Origin: an uncultured Oscillospiraceae bacterium
GTDB lineage: Bacteria; Bacillota; Clostridia; Oscillospirales; Oscillospiraceae
DNA: 11,972 nucleotides
Assembly: GCA_934565795.1 (NCBI GenBank)
Contig: CAKTIM010000040.1
Location: 1 to 11,972, forward strand
Reading direction: 5' to 3'
Made by a program: the position numbers and the translations under genes. Positions 7,021-11,972 of the stretch are shown here, one piece after another; the stretch's first letter is position 1, and each line of letters begins with the position of its first letter. The notes under the pieces are model-generated. The model was not told where the DNA came from and made no database searches. It worked only from the letters and a program-made list of their open reading frames with translations.

Positions 7021-7615
7021 AAACAGGCTGGGGATCACCGATTCCGCGGAGCTTGCACGGGAAGAAGAGCGGCTCAGCAAGAAAAGGGCGGTGCAGCTCT
7101 TTGAAAGCGGCGCTCTGGATGCGCTGCCGGTGGGCACCTTTGCGTCGCTCCGGGAGATTCACAAGGCGCTGTTTCAGGACGTTTATGACTTCGCGGGAAA
7201 GCTGCGCACGGTCAACCTGGCAAAGGGGAGCTTCCGCTTTGCGCCGCTGATGTATCTGGAGGCGGCGCTGGACAGCATTGATAAAATGCCCCACTCCACC
7301 TGTGACCAGATCATCGAAAAATACGTGGAAATGAACATTGCCCACCCGTTTCGGGAGGGCAATGGCCGCAGCATGCGGATTTGGCTGGATCAGATGCTGA
7401 AAGGCGGCATCGGTCAGGTGGTGGATTGGAGCCGGGTGGACAAGGAGGATTACCTGCTTGCCATGGAGCGCAGCCCCATCCGGGATACGGAGATAAAGGC
7501 TGTGCTGAAGGCGGCGCTGACGGACGATGTAAACAGCCGCGAGGTCTTTATGAAAGGCATCGACCACAGCTACTATTATGAGGGTTACACCACATTCAAA
7601 ACAAAAGAATTATAA
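7010..7615 (+). CDS. Class III Fic-domain protein AMP-transferase
   Basis: A 201-residue Fic protein. The active-site motif HPFREGNGR (catalytic His 112, GNGR 117-120) is intact; the family transfers AMP from ATP to target hydroxyls. The C-terminus carries SYYYEG (Ser 187, Glu 191), the self-inhibitory helix motif (S/T)xxxE(G/N) of class III enzymes. The whole protein closely recalls the Neisseria NmFic: [39 protein letters not shown] and LTDDVNSRE follow in order. ATG 7010 has GGAGG nine bases upstream; ATG 7004 has only about four, so 7010 is preferred. No separate FicA/antitoxin is needed or seen. The target is unknown. It lies last in the murD operon, overlapping ispF. Confidence 0.93.
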   Translation: MALENRLGITDSAELAREEERLSKKRAVQLFESGALDALPVGTFASLREIHKALFQDVYDFAGKLRTVNLAKGSFRFAPLMYLEAALDSIDKMPHSTCDQIIEKYVEMNIAHPFREGNGRSMRIWLDQMLKGGIGQVVDWSRVDKEDYLLAMERSPIRDTEIKAVLKAALTDDVNSREVFMKGIDHSYYYEGYTTFKTKEL

Positions 7616-7647
7616 TCATGGGAGGCTCTGGATCAATCGCCCGCTGC

Positions 7648-8508
7648 TCAGCTGCGGACGACCGGCTCGGAGCTTCCTTTATTCTTGCGGCGCACTCCCA
7701 TGTGCAGAGCGTCGGCGGGGCAGGCCCTGGCGCAGTCGCCGCAGCGGATGCATTCGGCGCTGTTGGGCGTTTTGCTGGGGTCGACGCACATCCGGCAGGC
7801 GGCGGCACAGGCCCCGCAGTGAATGCACTTGTCCGTGTCCAGATGGGTGCGGTACAGGGCAAATCGATTGAACAGGCCATAAATTGCCCCCAGCGGGCAC
7901 AGATATTTGCAGAAGGGCCGGTAGATCACCAGACAGGCCGCCACGACCCAGAGAAGCACGAAGAGCTTCCACAGGAAGATACCCCCCAGCTGGGCGCGCA
8001 CCATGCTGTCCCGTGCCGCCAGCAGAATTCCTGCCAGAGTGCCGGAGGGGCAGAGGTACTTGCAGAAAAAGGGCGTCAGGGGATACAGCAGAGGCAGCAC
8101 CACCACCAGCAGCACCAGAACGGCATATTTGAGCCTGCGCAGCGGCCTGTCCAGCCGGAAGTGATTCCGCTTGGGCACACCGGGAATTTTATTCAGCAGC
8201 TCCTGAAGAAAGCCAAAGGGGCACAGAAAGCCGCATACCGCCCGCCCCAGCACCGCGCCGAAAAACAGCAGCAGTCCTACAATATAATAAGGTATCCGAA
8301 CCCGCAGCCCGGAGAGAAAGCTTTGCAGCGACCCGATGGGGCACGCGCCCACCGCGCCGGGGCAGGAATAGCAGTTCAGGCCGGGCACGCAGACGCTTTT
8401 GAGCGGCCCCTGGTAGATTTTTTCGGTGAAGAAGCCCTTGAGATTGGCGTTTTGCAGCAGTGCGGCCAGGGCCTGAATGCCAAAGCGTTTTTTATCCAAT
8501 GCCCACAC
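7648..8508 (-). CDS. Membrane polyferredoxin, NapH/NosR-like 4Fe-4S protein
   Basis: About 286 residues, with four or five TM helices (near 73-90, 126-145, 154-168, 179-197) and many cysteine motifs. These are C40...CYSC(46-49)...CP, CGFLCP (92-97), FCKYLCP twice (148-153 and 199-204), and two ferredoxin-type clusters near the C-terminus: CIHCGACAAAC..C (228-241) and CIRCGDCARACP (253-264). The latter bind two cytoplasmic 4Fe-4S clusters. The family passes electrons between cytoplasm and membrane partners. The start is unclear: GTG 8508 has GGAG only three bases away, whereas TTG 8499 (MDKKRF) is ten bases from it and resembles homologue starts. Both overlap the CxxC peptide gene. It is last in a three-gene operon converging on fic. 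Confidence 0.88.
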   Translation of the reverse strand: MWALDKKRFGIQALAALLQNANLKGFFTEKIYQGPLKSVCVPGLNCYSCPGAVGACPIGSLQSFLSGLRVRIPYYIVGLLLFFGAVLGRAVCGFLCPFGFLQELLNKIPGVPKRNHFRLDRPLRRLKYAVLVLLVVVLPLLYPLTPFFCKYLCPSGTLAGILLAARDSMVRAQLGGIFLWKLFVLLWVVAACLVIYRPFCKYLCPLGAIYGLFNRFALYRTHLDTDKCIHCGACAAACRMCVDPSKTPNSAECIRCGDCARACPADALHMGVRRKNKGSSEPVVRS

Positions 8509-8629
8509 ACTCCATGCATACCCGTATCGCCTTGGTCAGCACCTGCGCGGGCTGCCCCTGGGCGACGCCGATGGCGATCAGCACGGCGGCTGCGGCCAGG
8601 ACTGCGGCGGCGGGGAGATTCTTTTTCAT
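8492..8629 (-). CDS. CD1871A-family CxxC motif small membrane protein
   Basis: A 45-residue protein too short for many gene finders. A hydrophobic N-terminal helix (about 4-24) is followed by the ending RVCMECVGIG, with a single CxxC (Cys 38, Cys 41). This C-terminus matches the CD1871A-type family named after Clostridioides difficile. The start ATG 8629 overlaps the TGA of the thioredoxin gene as ATGA, with GAGGG six bases upstream. The 3' end overlaps the polyferredoxin gene. The topology should place the CxxC just outside or at the membrane surface, facing the thioredoxin fold, as a possible relay. Function is inferred from context only. Confidence 0.85.
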   Translation of the reverse strand: MKKNLPAAAVLAAAAVLIAIGVAQGQPAQVLTKAIRVCMECVGIG

Positions 8630-9657
8630 AGCAGACCCTCGATCAGGGCCACCCAGCCGTCGTAGTCCATGGAACCGGCGAAGCTCTCCGTCAGGATATT
8701 GCCGGAGCTGCCGATGACGACGGTAGTGGGTACATAGCCGGTTTGCAGGAAATCAAATTCGCTGGTGTAGCGCAGGATGGGGTAGGTGACGCCGGTTTTG
8801 TCCAGCACAGCCTGTACCTCCTCGTCGGCGTCCGGCGTGGCGAACACGCCGATGACCTGCACGCCCTTGTCGGCGTATTCCTGGCTGAGACGCTGCAAGT
8901 CGGGCATTTCACTGACGCAGGGGCCGCACCACGGCTCCCAGAAATTCAGGATGGTCAGCTGGTGGCCCGCAAAAATCTGTTCGGTGGCCGCGTTGCCCTC
9001 GAAGTCCGTGGTGCTGAACAGGAATTCCGGGGCGAAGGGCGCGTCCTGCTCCTGCCAGCGGAGGCTGATATCGGTAACGTACAGGTTCTCGCCATCGGAG
9101 AGGATGGAGTAGGAGAGCAGGGTGTCGCCCTCCGGGTCGGCGGGGGAGAAGCGGACTGTCTCCATTCCCTCCGCCAGGGCGGTCAGGGTGAAGTGCGCGT
9201 CGTCCGCATCCTCCTGAACCTCAATTTGCAGAATATCGCCCATCTCGGCCTCCGCGTCCCAGGAACCGGGCAGGGTGATCTCGCTGCCGGTGGTCACATT
9301 CAGCCCCTCGTCCACGGTGACGGGGACGGTGAACTGATACAGCGGCTGCACACTCTCCCAGGGGCGCAGGTAGGAAAAGGTGATCTCCGCGCTTCCCGCT
9401 GCCGCACCGGCGATGCGGAAGCTCCGGGTGGCGGGCGCACCCACCAGATAGGGATCCTCCTCGGTGGTGACAGTGCCGAGATCGTCCACGTATGCAATGC
9501 TCTCGTCGCTGGTGCTGACCAGCCATTCATAGCCGGTGCTGGGATTGCAGGCCAGCGACAGCTCCACGCAGCGCTGCGGCTCGCCCTCGTAATCGGCCAG
9601 CGCCGCCGGGGCGGCCAGCAGGGCAAGGGCGAGGATCAGACAGAATAAACGTTTCAT
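8626..9657 (-). CDS. Secreted chagasin-like (I42) / TlpA-type thioredoxin fusion protein
   Basis: 343 residues. A signal peptide (1-21, cut after ALA; no lipobox) is followed by a domain with the chagasin loops NPSTGYEW (38-45) and YLRPWE (96-101), as in I42 cysteine-protease inhibitors; the middle GxGG loop is altered (VGAPAT). A second β-rich segment (about 118-205) is unassigned. The C-terminal thioredoxin domain (208-343) has FWEPWCGPC (Cys 244, Cys 247), QVIGVFATPD and a cis-Pro in GYVPTT (310), so it is catalytically complete. It probably reduces or isomerises disulfides outside the membrane. The start is ATG 9657, with AAGGAG eight bases upstream; TTG 9663 would be too close. First gene of its operon. 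Confidence 0.88.
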   Translation of the reverse strand: MKRLFCLILALALLAAPAALADYEGEPQRCVELSLACNPSTGYEWLVSTSDESIAYVDDLGTVTTEEDPYLVGAPATRSFRIAGAAAGSAEITFSYLRPWESVQPLYQFTVPVTVDEGLNVTTGSEITLPGSWDAEAEMGDILQIEVQEDADDAHFTLTALAEGMETVRFSPADPEGDTLLSYSILSDGENLYVTDISLRWQEQDAPFAPEFLFSTTDFEGNAATEQIFAGHQLTILNFWEPWCGPCVSEMPDLQRLSQEYADKGVQVIGVFATPDADEEVQAVLDKTGVTYPILRYTSEFDFLQTGYVPTTVVIGSSGNILTESFAGSMDYDGWVALIEGLL

Positions 9658-9690
9658 AATCAATTCTCCTTGGGGTTGGTTTTCCCGTTC

Positions 9691-9719
9691 AATATACGAT
9701 ATGCGGCTGAGAAAATCAA
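9691..9719 (-). promoter_or_regulatory. σA promoter of the redox operon
   Basis: On the minus strand, -35 TTGATT (9719-9714), 17-bp spacer, -10 TATATT (9696-9691), start predicted near 9684. This gives a short leader of about 27 nt before the fusion-protein ATG and places all three redox genes on one message. Confidence 0.7.
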
Positions 9720-9750
9720 CACCGCAAAGGTTAATCCTTTTTTAATTCTG

Positions 9751-9802
9751 AAACAAAAAGCGTACCGATATCCCGGCGGAGGCTGGGATGTGCGGTACGC
9801 TT
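9751..9802 (-). terminator. Intrinsic terminator after the 51-residue gene
   Basis: A perfect 10-bp stem (9758-9767 with 9793-9802) encloses an inner GC hairpin and is followed on the minus strand by TTTTTGTTT. The stem starts inside the stop codon of the small gene, so its message ends almost immediately after the coding part. It insulates the redox operon promoter downstream. Confidence 0.85.
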
Positions 9803-9956
9803 ATCGTTTGTTGGCGGTGCTTTGGCGGTAGGGCGGCTGCATTCCTGCGGATACGCCGCTGCTCTTGGGAACGCCGCTGGCGAGAATGGCGATCAGATAA
9901 AGCCCGATGGCCAGATGCAGCAGCATGATGCCGATGATTCGGATGGTTCGCTTCAT
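9801..9956 (-). CDS. Small single-TM protein, unknown function
   Basis: A 51-residue protein with a basic start (MKRTIR), one hydrophobic helix (about 8-26) and a polar tail GVPKSSGVSAGMQPPYRQS. ATG 9956 has GGAGG six bases upstream, a 17-bp-spaced promoter lies about 90 bp upstream and a strong terminator abuts the stop, so the unit is complete and likely expressed. The longer upstream frame has no ribosome binding site and is rejected. No cleavable signal is convincing, so a membrane-anchored peptide is more likely. It is divergent from a ribbon-helix-helix gene. Not recognised as a known family. Confidence 0.7.
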   Translation of the reverse strand: MKRTIRIIGIMLLHLAIGLYLIAILASGVPKSSGVSAGMQPPYRQSTANKR

Positions 9957-9963
9957 ATAAAAC

Positions 9964-10020
9964 CTCCCTCCGGGCAGCCTGGGGACTGTCCCCGGAATCC
10001 GCTGCCGGGGCAGCATGCTA
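9964..10020 (-). promoter_or_regulatory. Structured 5' leader of the small membrane protein
   Basis: The ~80-nt leader contains two tight GC hairpins reading minus: GCTGCCCCGGCAGC (5-bp stem, 4-base loop) and GGGGACAGTCCCC (5-bp stem, 3-base loop). A second GCTGCC block lies next to the GGAGG site. Alternative pairing of the two GCTGCC/GGCAGC copies could affect access to the ribosome binding site. No known riboswitch is recognised. Confidence 0.4.
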
Positions 10021-10043
10021 CATGTCTTGGAGCGTTACCACAA

Positions 10044-10072
10044 ATCATAATATAATTACTCAATGATATCAA
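10044..10072 (-). promoter_or_regulatory. σA promoter of the 51-residue gene
   Basis: On the minus strand, -35 TTGATA (10072-10067), 17-bp spacer, -10 TATGAT (10049-10044), start near 10037. The spacer contains the left arm of the 13-bp inverted repeat, so a protein bound there would block this promoter. Confidence 0.7.
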
Positions 10073-10110
10073 TTGACAGTTATGACAAAAATATACATGA
10101 GTAATTATAT
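10050..10110. repeat. Perfect 13-bp inverted repeat, candidate operator
   Basis: ATATAATTACTCA (10050-10062) and TGAGTAATTATAT (10098-10110) are exact inverse copies 35 bp apart, with the palindrome TGATATCA (10064-10071) between. The left arm lies in the spacer of the minus promoter; the right arm overlaps the probable -10 of the plus RHH gene. Paired, spaced half-sites suit a DNA-binding dimer or tetramer such as the RHH protein encoded next door. Binding is inference. Confidence 0.6.
10082..10110 (+). promoter_or_regulatory. Candidate promoter of the RHH gene
   Basis: ATGACA (10082-10087), 17-bp spacer, TTATAT (10105-10110). It is only moderately similar to consensus and is the best-placed σA-like pair before the gene. 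A TTGACA at 10073-10078 has no -10 at suitable distance. The -10 lies in the right arm of the inverted repeat, which would allow self-repression. Confidence 0.4.
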
Positions 10111-10155
10111 GCATTTCCATATACGTACGTTAGTATACATGGATGGAGGTGCGAG

Positions 10156-10356
10156 ATGAAATATACAGATGCACAGAAAGAAGCGACCGCCAGATACAAT
10201 AAAAAAGCCTATGACCGAATCAATGTAATCGTGAAAAAAGGGCAGCGCCAGATGATCAAGGAATTCGCCGCCAGCCAGGGAAAGAGCCTGAATCGGTTCA
10301 TCTGCGATGCCATTGCGGAAAAAATGAATGAAAATGAAGAAGAAAAAACCGTGTAG
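10156..10356 (+). CDS. Ribbon-helix-helix (Arc-like) DNA-binding protein
   Basis: 66 residues. It reads MKYTDAQKEATARYNKKAYDR and then INVIVKKGQ, the probable DNA-contacting β-strand (about 20-30). Helix 1 is RQMIKEFAASQG (31-42) and helix 2 is SLNRFICDAIAEKM (44-57), with an acidic tail. This is the compact MetJ/Arc fold found in antitoxins and small repressors, and dimers bind operators. The start ATG is six bases after GGAGG. No toxin gene follows; a terminator comes directly after the stop. It may regulate itself and the divergent small membrane protein through the inverted repeat. Its AT-richer codons and AT-rich flanks differ from neighbours, hinting at acquisition. Confidence 0.8.
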   Translation: MKYTDAQKEATARYNKKAYDRINVIVKKGQRQMIKEFAASQGKSLNRFICDAIAEKMNENEEEKTV

Positions 10357-10391
10357 CACAGAGCCTGAGGGTTCGGCTGACGCGGTTTTTC
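10344..10391 (+). terminator. Intrinsic terminator of the RHH gene
   Basis: An 11-bp stem (10344-10354 with 10380-10390, one wobble) carries an inner GCC/GGC hairpin and ends in TTTTTCT. The left arm overlaps the final codons and stop, as in the neighbouring small gene. The A-run on the other side could let it work in both directions. Confidence 0.8.
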
Positions 10392-10497
10392 TAATCCCGT
10401 ATTTATTGCATAAATTGTGTATATCCATTGGAAAATGAAAATCTCTGATATCTACGAAAATCGGGTCAAAACTTTGTAAAAAATCCTGAAAAACTGC

Positions 10498-10526
10498 TTG
10501 ACATTTTGGCTGCACGGTGGTATCAT
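10498..10526 (+). promoter_or_regulatory. σA promoter of the S10 ribosomal operon
   Basis: Consensus -35 TTGACA (10498-10503), 17-bp spacer and -10 TATCAT (10521-10526), start predicted at G 10533. A-rich tracts just upstream (about 10467-10495) could serve as an UP element, as expected of a highly expressed ribosomal operon. The AT-rich stretch 10392-10497 shows nothing else. Confidence 0.88.
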
Positions 10527-10532
10527 AGTCCC

Positions 10533-10797
10533 GCACGTTTTGGGGAAGACTCTGCGTGCAATGCGATGATGCAGGAGATTGCGTTGAAAAACGGTAACTT
10601 CTGCGGAGTATGTCCGGTCATCGGGCGGCTGAACGCTTCACTGCGCTGGCGTATATCGCCGGGCGTGAGGAATGGTCGGCGCTTGTCGGCCAATTTTCAT
10701 GCCCAGGAATGATACGCACGGAGGCGCGGACAGAAGAGTTCGACCGTACCCAGCCATCTCACAACTGAGTACGTCACATCAAGGAGGAAAAACAAAC
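10533..10797 (+). promoter_or_regulatory. Long structured 5' leader of the S10 operon
   Basis: About 265 nt without a convincing gene lie between the start site and rpsJ. Hairpins include GCACG/CGTGC (10533-10537 with 10555-10559), a strong stem at 10643-10666 (loop TATAT, one bulge), and 10674-10679 with 10686-10691. A leader this long before ribosomal genes often carries autogenous control; in gamma-proteobacteria L4 acts on the S10 leader. Whether L4 or another protein acts here is not determinable. The last hairpin lacks a clear T-run, so attenuation is not shown. Confidence 0.5.
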
Positions 10798-11112
10798 ATG
10801 GCAAACCAGCAAATGATCCGCATCCGGCTGAAGGCCTACGATCACCAGCTGATCGACTCCAGCGCTGCAAAGATCGTGGAGACCGCCAAGCGCAACGGCG
10901 CCCAGGTTTCCGGCCCCATCCCCCTGCCCACCAAGAAGGAGGTCGTCACCATCCTTCGCGCTGTTCATAAGTACAAGGACAGCCGTGAGCAGTTCGAGCG
11001 CAGAACCCACAAGAGACTGATCGATATCCTCAACCCCAACCAGAAGACCATCGAGGCCCTGATGAGCCTGGATCTTCCCGCTGGCGTTGAGATAGAGATA
11101 AAGCAGGCGTAA
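10798..11112 (+). CDS. rpsJ: 30S ribosomal protein S10 (NusE)
   Basis: 104 residues, the normal length. [20 protein letters not shown] at the start, [15 protein letters not shown] (35-49), [19 protein letters not shown] and [11 protein letters not shown] at the end are hallmark S10 segments. It is a 30S head protein and, as NusE, an antitermination factor. The start ATG 10798 follows AAGGAGG by nine bases; an upstream frame extension falls in the leader and is rejected. First gene of the S10 operon, 114 bp before rplC. Codon use is strongly biased to a few codons, as in highly expressed genes. Confidence 0.98.
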   Translation: MANQQMIRIRLKAYDHQLIDSSAAKIVETAKRNGAQVSGPIPLPTKKEVVTILRAVHKYKDSREQFERRTHKRLIDILNPNQKTIEALMSLDLPAGVEIEIKQA

Positions 11113-11130
11113 TCCCGCAAGGAGACGCCG

Positions 11131-11157
11131 CTGCCCGCACTGTCTGGCATCGGGCGG
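11131..11157 (+). other. Hairpin between rpsJ and rplC
   Basis: CTGCCCG (11131-11137) pairs with CGGGCGG (11151-11157), 7 bp with one wobble around a 13-base loop. No T-run follows, so it is unlikely to stop transcription; it may act in RNA processing or stability. Confidence 0.35.
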
Positions 11158-11226
11158 ACGGGTCATGTTGGCTCCTGTTCCCAATGCAGAAGTCAACCAA
11201 TAACCTAATTAAAGGAGAACCAAAAA

Positions 11227-11946
11227 ATGCAGAAAGCAATCATCGGCAAAAAAGTGGGCATGACCCAGATCTTCGATGAGAGCGGCAAGGTGATCCCTGT
11301 TACCGTTGTGGAAGCAGGCCCCTGCGTCGTCACTCAGAAGAAGACCGTCGAGACCGACGGCTACGTAGCCGTCCAGCTGGGCTTTGGCGATGTCAAGGAG
11401 TCCAAGCTGACCAAGCCGGAGGCAGGCCACCTGAAGAAGGCTGGCGTTGCCCCCAAGAAGTACCTGAAGGAGTTCAAGCTGGACGGCGCTGCCGACATGA
11501 ATGTCGGCGACGAAATCAAGGCTGACACCTTCGCTGCCGGCGACAAGATCGACGTGACCGGCATCACCAAGGGCCACGGCTACCAGGGCGTTGTCAAGCG
11601 CTATGGCGCAGGCCGTACTCCCATGACTCACGGCGGCGGCCCTGTCCACCGTCATGCAGGCTCCATGGGCGCTTCCTCTCACCAGTCCCGTATTTTCCCG
11701 GGTAAGATCGGCGCAGGCCAGATGGGCTGCACCCAGGTCACCATCGAGAATCTGGACATCGTGAAGGTGGATGCTGAGCTGAACATGATCGTTGTCCGCG
11801 GCGCCATTCCCGGCCCCAAGGGCGGCCTGGTGTACCTGCGCAACACCGTGAAGAACATCAAGGTCAAGAACGTCGAGACCGGCATCAGCAAGAACCCGCA
11901 GAAGGCTTCCGGCAGAAATCCCCAGAAGGCTTCCGCAAGAGGCTAA
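11227..11946 (+). CDS. rplC: 50S ribosomal protein L3
   Basis: 239 residues, somewhat longer than the usual ~210. [20 protein letters not shown] at the start and [44 protein letters not shown] and [17 protein letters not shown] in the core are diagnostic of bacterial L3, which lies at the base of the 50S and shapes the peptidyl-transferase centre. The conserved Gln in GQMG is present. The start is ATG with AAAGGAG nine bases upstream. The C-terminus ends in a tandem eight-residue repeat ([16 protein letters not shown]) beyond the usual end, probably a basic rRNA-binding tail. Confidence 0.98.
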   Translation: MQKAIIGKKVGMTQIFDESGKVIPVTVVEAGPCVVTQKKTVETDGYVAVQLGFGDVKESKLTKPEAGHLKKAGVAPKKYLKEFKLDGAADMNVGDEIKADTFAAGDKIDVTGITKGHGYQGVVKRYGAGRTPMTHGGGPVHRHAGSMGASSHQSRIFPGKIGAGQMGCTQVTIENLDIVKVDAELNMIVVRGAIPGPKGGLVYLRNTVKNIKVKNVETGISKNPQKASGRNPQKASARG

Positions 11947-11965
11947 GGAAAGGAGATCTTAAATC

Positions 11966-11972
11966 ATGCTTA
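11966..11972 (+). CDS. rplD: Start of probable rplD (L4), cut by window edge
   Basis: ATGCTTA begins 19 bp after the L3 stop, with AAAGGAGAT ten or so bases upstream. Only two codons are visible. The name comes from the conserved S10-L3-L4 gene order, not from sequence. Confidence 0.6.

Noticed and set aside
6229..7137. Minus-strand open frame (302 codons)
   Set aside because: It is antisense to ispD, ispF and fic, all of which have clear family motifs.
7616..7720. Possible terminator between convergent fic and polyferredoxin genes
   Set aside because: A CCGCTGCT/AGCTGCGG stem with one mismatch exists inside the polyferredoxin end, but no T-run follows on either strand.
7618..8631. Long plus-strand open frame (337 codons)
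   Set aside because: It is antisense to the polyferredoxin and CxxC genes, has low-complexity Q/G/A/R content, and lacks a ribosome binding site. Cysteine motifs on the minus strand settle the coding strand.
8743..9648. Plus-strand open frame (301 codons)
   Set aside because: It is the mirror of the thioredoxin-fusion gene in GC-rich DNA. The minus frame has a signal peptide, chagasin loops and WCGPC.
10105..10536. 143-codon minus-strand frame over the RHH gene
   Set aside because: It runs antisense to the RHH gene and its terminator, with a hydrophobic, low-complexity product and no start signal.
10506..10712. 68-codon frame in the S10 leader
   Set aside because: It begins before the predicted transcription start and has no ribosome binding site or recognisable content. 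It is more likely chance in a structured leader.
1..11972. CRISPR arrays, tRNA or rRNA genes
   Set aside because: No regularly spaced direct repeats, cloverleaf or rRNA signatures were seen. The repeats at 102-379 are palindromic and irregularly spaced.

Overview
The window looks like a chromosomal segment of a GC-rich Clostridia member, most likely an Oscillospiraceae/Ruminococcaceae-type gut Firmicute. The basis is strong AGGAGG ribosome binding sites, σA promoters with 17-bp spacers, an S10-L3-L4 ribosomal operon start, a clostridial-type MurD-IspD-IspF run, a CD1871A-type CxxC small protein and Oscillospiraceae-like intergenic palindromes. The taxonomic call is inference.

Layout. Bases 1-448 hold the last 28 codons of an IS630-type transposase followed by a cluster of palindromic repeats. 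Bases 449-3889 (minus) are a compact four-gene operon: ECF sigma factor, six-TM membrane protein, ABC ATPase, ABC-2 permease. Bases 3961-4341 (minus) are the class A RNase P RNA gene with its terminator. It is transcribed away from murD, and the two promoters sit back to back. Bases 4454-7615 (plus) are murD, ispD, ispF and a class III Fic adenylyltransferase, tightly packed or overlapping. Bases 7648-9657 (minus) are a three-gene redox operon: a secreted chagasin-like/TlpA fusion, a 45-residue CxxC membrane peptide, and a membrane polyferredoxin. Bases 9801-10356 are a divergent pair: a 51-residue single-TM protein (minus) and a ribbon-helix-helix regulator (plus), with a perfect inverted repeat between them. 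From 10498 to the end runs the S10 ribosomal operon (promoter, about 265-nt leader, rpsJ, rplC, first codons of rplD).

How the genes work together. The sigma/ABC block looks like a stress-responsive export system that may control itself. murD serves peptidoglycan precursor synthesis, while ispD and ispF serve isoprenoid synthesis, which supplies undecaprenyl carrier for the same wall pathway. The Fic enzyme shares their message. The redox operon has the parts to pass electrons from cytoplasmic iron-sulfur clusters through the membrane to an extracytoplasmic thioredoxin. This operon, and the RHH/small-membrane-protein pair, are the best candidates for poorly described systems here.
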